Origin: Nitrospinota bacterium | GTDB taxonomy: Bacteria; Nitrospinota_A; UBA7883; JACRLM01 | Length of the DNA stretch: 25,904 nt | NCBI GenBank assembly: GCA_015231995.1 | Contig: JADGAO010000013.1 | Location: forward strand, 1-25,904 | Reading direction: 5' to 3' | In this document: positions 23,289 to 25,904 of the stretch, in pieces | How positions within the stretch are numbered: position 1 is the stretch's first letter | How the letters are laid out: each line of letters starts with the position of its first letter | The notes under the pieces: generated by a model | Databases searched by the model: none | Told to the model about the DNA's origin: nothing | Seen by the model: only the letters and a program-made list of their open reading frames with translations | Made by a program: the position numbers and the translations under genes

Positions 23289-23313
23289 TCCCGGTTATAA
23301 TGAAAGTTCGGGA
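23289..23313 (+). promoter_or_regulatory. Candidate promoter and operator of the mntA/hepT pair
   Basis: A consensus -10 TATAAT (23296-23301) lies 33 bp before the GTG start, but no good -35 is visible. Arms TCCCG (23289-23293) and CGGGA (23309-23313) flank it symmetrically and could be a repressor site. The short arms keep this tentative. Confidence 0.35.
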
Positions 23314-23333
23314 CTATCCGGTTGGAGAATAGA

Positions 23334-23636
23334 GTGGTACGCATACCGATAGACAAAGATAAAATCGCGGAGTTTTGCAAACGCAGGCGTATAAGCAGGT
23401 TTGCGTTTTTCGGCTCCGTTTTGCGCGACGACTTCGGCCCGGATAGCGACGTTGACGTGCTGGTGGAGTTTGAGCCGGGTTTGGGAATAACGTTTGCCAA
23501 CCGGGTCGAGATGCTCGATGAGCTTTCCGCTATGTTCGGGCGAGAGACGGATTTGGTGGACAAAAGATATCTGAATAATCCATATCGACGTTACGAGATT
23601 GTCTCGTCGGCGGAGACTGTTTATGCCAGTCAATGA
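23334..23636 (+). CDS. mntA: MntA-like nucleotidyltransferase antitoxin
   Basis: A 100-residue minimal nucleotidyltransferase. GSVLRDDFGPDSDVDVLVEF gives Gly27-Ser28, ten residues, then Asp39 and Asp41, the GSX10DXD signature of MntA. The GTG at 23334 is preferred over the in-frame TTG at 23322 because GGAG (23324-23327) is 6 bp before it and MVRIPIDKDKI is a normal N-terminus. It overlaps the hepT-like start by 14 bp. In characterised MntA/HepT systems (type VII) MntA adds AMP units to a HepT tyrosine and so blocks its RNase activity. All residues needed are visible here. Confidence 0.9.
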   Translation: MVRIPIDKDKIAEFCKRRRISRFAFFGSVLRDDFGPDSDVDVLVEFEPGLGITFANRVEMLDELSAMFGRETDLVDKRYLNNPYRRYEIVSSAETVYASQ

Positions 23637-23985
23637 AAGGGATGCTTCGTATCTTTTCGATATTCTGAAGGCGGCGGGGAAAATAGCCAAATATGTTGAA
23701 GGGAAGAAAGCTGATGATTTCCAAAATGATGACCTTTTACGTGACGCAGTGGAGCGCAATCTGGGGATTATCGGTGAGGCAGTCCGGAGATTATCGGGGT
23801 CATTCAAGGAAGAACATTCAGATATCCCATGGCGTGGCGTGATAGCTCTTAGGAACGTTCTTGTTCATGAGTATGACAGCGTAAGTGGCGAGGAAATTTG
23901 GGATGTCGTCACTGTTCATCTTCCCCGGTTGGCTGACGCTATCCGTCCAATCATGCCACCTCCCCCTTCTGGAGTTGAAGGTTAA
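23623..23985 (+). CDS. hepT: HepT-like HEPN ribonuclease toxin (DUF86)
   Basis: A 120-residue HEPN toxin. The RNase and AMPylation motif RNVLVHEY gives Arg77, His82 and Tyr84, the R-x4-H-x-Y pattern; Tyr84 is the expected target of MntA. The helix upstream, RNLGIIGEAVRRLS, is typical of DUF86. The start at 23623 (ATG) lies inside the mntA-like gene; the frame could be read from 23599 but that adds an Arg-rich, non-conserved leader. Intact, unlike the HEPN gene at 20322. In the family it cleaves RNA (or tRNA ends) when not AMPylated. Lgt follows 5 bp later, so readthrough into lgt is likely. Confidence 0.9.
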   Translation: MPVNERDASYLFDILKAAGKIAKYVEGKKADDFQNDDLLRDAVERNLGIIGEAVRRLSGSFKEEHSDIPWRGVIALRNVLVHEYDSVSGEEIWDVVTVHLPRLADAIRPIMPPPPSGVEG

Positions 23986-23990
23986 CTTAA

Positions 23991-24800
23991 ATGCACCCAA
24001 TCCTGTTCCAGTTCGGCCCCATAACGCTCCACACTTACGGGCTTCTTGCGGCTTCCGGTTTCCTTCTGGGAATAGCGTGGACGGCAAGGCTTGCCCGCAG
24101 GGAAGGGGTTATTGACCAGCAGGTCGTCTACGACGCTTCGTTCTGGCTCATAATATCGGCGCTGGTCTCTTCCCGGCTGGCCTATGTGATAGTCGAGTAC
24201 CGCCACTACATCTCAAACCCGCTCGGCGTGTTCAAGATTTGGGAAGGGGGGCTGGTCTTCTACGGCGGGGTGATAGGCGCGGTGGGCGCGCTGATACTGC
24301 TGGCGCGCATATACAAGTTTGACGTGTGGCGGTTCGCCGACCTTGCCGCGCCGGGGGGCGCGTTGGGCCATGCGGTGGGCAGGCTGGGCTGTTTTTTCGC
24401 GGGTTGCTGTTACGGCCAGCCGACGGATGTCCCTTGGGCCGTCACGTTCAACGACATCCATTCCATCGCGCCCATCGGCATACCGCTTCATCCCACGCAG
24501 TTATACGACGCGCTCAACGAACTTGTCGTATTCTCCGCGATAACGATACTCTGGCCTCGCAGGAAATTCGTCGGCCAGATTTGGTGGACGTGGGTGGGGT
24601 TGTACGCCGTGGGACGCGCGATTGTAGAGACGTTCCGGGGGGATCCGCGCGGCGCATTGCTGGACGGAGTCCTCTCAACGTCGCAGACTGCGGCTGTTGT
24701 GGCGGTGGCGCTGGCCCTCTTCTTTTATTTTAAAAACAGGAAAGCGTTCACCGGCGATGACAATGACGGCAAAAAAAGAAACACTAAGAGTTCCGCCTGA
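23991..24800 (+). CDS. lgt: Prolipoprotein diacylglyceryl transferase
   Basis: Inner-membrane enzyme that transfers diacylglycerol from phosphatidylglycerol to the lipobox Cys, the first step of lipoprotein maturation. The 269-residue length and seven-helix pattern are normal. Motifs seen: HTYGLLAASGF, GGLVFYGGVIG, the Lgt signature GHAVGRLGCFFAGCCYG, HPTQLYDAL, and RAIVETFRGDPRG with conserved Arg and Glu. It starts 5 bp after the HepT-like stop and overlaps rluD by 44 bp. Predicted substrates in this window are MltA and the CsgG-like protein. The C-terminal tail is Lys/Asp-rich and cytoplasmic. Confidence 0.96.
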   Translation: MHPILFQFGPITLHTYGLLAASGFLLGIAWTARLARREGVIDQQVVYDASFWLIISALVSSRLAYVIVEYRHYISNPLGVFKIWEGGLVFYGGVIGAVGALILLARIYKFDVWRFADLAAPGGALGHAVGRLGCFFAGCCYGQPTDVPWAVTFNDIHSIAPIGIPLHPTQLYDALNELVVFSAITILWPRRKFVGQIWWTWVGLYAVGRAIVETFRGDPRGALLDGVLSTSQTAAVVAVALALFFYFKNRKAFTGDDNDGKKRNTKSSA

Positions 24801-25707
24801 ATCAGCCGGGACCAGGTTTGACAAGTTCCTTGCGGAAGCTATGCCCAACCTGACGCGGTCGCGGCAGAAAAAACTTTTCGACGAGGGCCACATCCTGCTC
24901 AACGGCGCGCAGGTCAAACCATCGGTCAAAGTGAAATCCGGCGACTCGGTGGAAGTGGAGATTCCGTCCGTGACGCCTATATCGGCGCAACCGGAGGATA
25001 TCCACCTCGATGTGGTTTACGAAGACGCGGATATCATCGTGATCAATAAACCGGCGGGAATGGTCGTCCACCCGGCGGTGGGGCATTTCACCGGAACGCT
25101 TGTCCACGCGCTTTTGAGCCATTGCGGATCGTCGCTATCCGGAGTGGGAGGGGAAGAGCGCCCCGGGATAGTCCACCGGATAGACAAGGACACCACCGGC
25201 CTCATCGCCGTCGCCAAAAACGACGAGGCGCATCACGCGCTTTCAAGCCAGCTTGCGGAGAGAACCCTTTCGCGGACATATATCGCCGTAGTCAAAGGCT
25301 CGCCCAAAACGCCGGAGGGCGTGGTGGACGCGAACATCGGCAGGAGCCACGGGGATAGGAAGAAGATGGCTACCCTCAAAACGGGCGGGCGCGTGGCCGT
25401 TTCCAAATACAAAACGCTTCAGACGCTCCAGACGGTGCGAAAATCAAGCGTGCTGTCGGTGTCGCTGGTGACGGGGCGGACGCACCAGATACGAGTCCAC
25501 ATGGCGCATATCAACTGTCCGGTGATAGGCGACCCGGATTACTCCCGCGACGGGAAATACCCGATAAGGCGGCAGGCTCTGCACGCATGGAAGATGAAGC
25601 TGACACACCCCCGCACAGGCGAGGCGATGGAGTTCACCGCGCCTTTGCCTAAAGACATGGCGGACTTGATAAAGAGCCTGGGGGGCGACCCGTCGCCGTT
25701 TCTGTAG
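24757..25707 (+). CDS. rluD: 23S rRNA pseudouridine synthase, RluD family
   Basis: RluA/RluD-type pseudouridine synthase, 316 aa. An N-terminal S4 RNA-binding domain (TRFDKFLAEAM to VKSGDSVEVEIP) is followed by the catalytic domain with VINKPAGMVVHPAVGH, the active-site Asp143 in HRIDKDTTGLIAVAKN, and the conserved GRTHQIRVHMAH. RluD modifies U1911/1915/1917 in helix 69 of 23S rRNA in E. coli; which sites here are used is not knowable from sequence. The ATG at 24757 (or 24763) is chosen, since the open frame from 24697 reads Trp/Arg-rich codons inside lgt. It overlaps lgt by 44 bp, consistent with coupled translation. Confidence 0.94.
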   Translation: MTMTAKKETLRVPPESAGTRFDKFLAEAMPNLTRSRQKKLFDEGHILLNGAQVKPSVKVKSGDSVEVEIPSVTPISAQPEDIHLDVVYEDADIIVINKPAGMVVHPAVGHFTGTLVHALLSHCGSSLSGVGGEERPGIVHRIDKDTTGLIAVAKNDEAHHALSSQLAERTLSRTYIAVVKGSPKTPEGVVDANIGRSHGDRKKMATLKTGGRVAVSKYKTLQTLQTVRKSSVLSVSLVTGRTHQIRVHMAHINCPVIGDPDYSRDGKYPIRRQALHAWKMKLTHPRTGEAMEFTAPLPKDMADLIKSLGGDPSPFL

Positions 25708-25747
25708 TTGTTGAGAGAGTCTTCTTTTTCTCGGTGAAGCCTCTTTT

Positions 25748-25774
25748 TGCCATCCTGAGGAAGCCTTTGCGACC
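25748..25774. repeat. Degenerate half copy of the MITE-like repeat
   Basis: TGCCATCCTGAGGAAGCC followed by TTTGCGACC resembles the left arm of the element at 25776. It lies directly before an intact copy. Confidence 0.5.
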
Positions 25775-25775
25775 G

Positions 25776-25867
25776 TTGTCATCCTGAGGGAGTCTTCGAC
25801 CGAAGGATCAATAAAGTAGAATAAAACATTCTTTTAGATAGATTCTTCGCTTCGCTCAGAATGACAA
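25776..25867. mobile_element. MITE-like repeat with terminal inverted arms
   Basis: Left arm TTGTCATCCTGAGGG, then AGTCTTCGACCGAAGGATC (25776-25809); right arm GATTCTTCGCTTCGCTCAG then AATGACAA (25841-25867). The 31-bp centre is AT-rich. Same family as 12380-12454. No transposase is in the window; spread would need one encoded elsewhere. Confidence 0.75.
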
Positions 25868-25871
25868 TGTT

Positions 25872-25904
25872 TTGTCATCCTGAGGGAGTCTTCGACCGAA
25901 GGAT
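25872..25904. mobile_element. MITE-like repeat, cut by the window end
   Basis: TTGTCATCCTGAGGGAGTC followed by TTCGACCGAAGGAT repeats the left arm of the preceding element exactly. Only the left end is in the window. Confidence 0.7.

Overview
The window is about 26 kb of GC-rich bacterial chromosome in which every supported protein gene lies on the plus strand. The lineage is Gram-negative: it has an outer-membrane lytic transglycosylase lipoprotein (MltA), a TolC/CusC-type outer-membrane factor with a complete RND pump, a CsgG-like lipoprotein and Lgt. High GC with frequent ATA isoleucine codons and many short palindromic repeats fits a Nitrospinota/Nitrospirota/deltaproteobacterial-type genome. 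That placement is an impression from composition, not a proof. There is no phage, plasmid or CRISPR locus.

Layout. 1-3275: tightly packed mtaB (5' end cut by the window), a SAM hydroxide adenosyltransferase and mltA. 3276-3601: a dispersed hairpin repeat, then a tRNA-Ser(CGA) with a good promoter. 3666-9490: a YkgJ-like Cys-cluster protein, then a run of five genes for a glycoconjugate or glycolipid: methyltransferase (frameshifted), methyltransferase, GT-B glycosyltransferase, YdjC/ChbG-type deacetylase and GT-C membrane glycosyltransferase. 9570-15653: a CusCBA-type Cu(I)/Ag(I) efflux operon, with a MITE-like repeat between cusB and cusA. 15654-16873: repeats, an orphan HicB antitoxin and a structured leader. 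16874-18256: a CobB/CbiA-type a,c-diamide synthase. 18257-18696: a small ORF with an in-frame UGA, then another repeat. 18697-19698: galE, followed by a hairpin terminator and a strikingly complementary second hairpin. 20003-20736: an MNT nucleotidyltransferase with a frameshifted HEPN partner. 20963-22118: a CsgG-like lipoprotein and a small secreted protein. 22305-23270: a zinc-dependent dehydrogenase. 23334-23985: an MntA/HepT type toxin-antitoxin pair. 23991-25707: lgt and rluD. 25748-25904: clustered copies of the MITE-like repeat.

How the genes work together. CusCBA should form a tripartite copper/silver exporter. The three metal-binding methionines known from E. coli CusA are all present, and CusB carries an unusual His-rich tail. 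The 4533-9490 genes look like one pathway that builds, deacetylates, methylates and transfers a lipid-linked sugar. Lgt would lipidate lipoproteins such as MltA and the CsgG-like protein. The stretch from 15.6 to 24 kb is accessory in character, with three toxin-antitoxin type loci and repeats. Both broken genes (4533-5305 and 20322-20736) are single-base changes at short A runs, so they are either assembly errors or recent mutations.

Nothing here is clearly a new system. The best leads are the structured leader before the diamide synthase, the paired complementary hairpins after galE, the CsgG-like/secreted protein pair and the CusB His tail.
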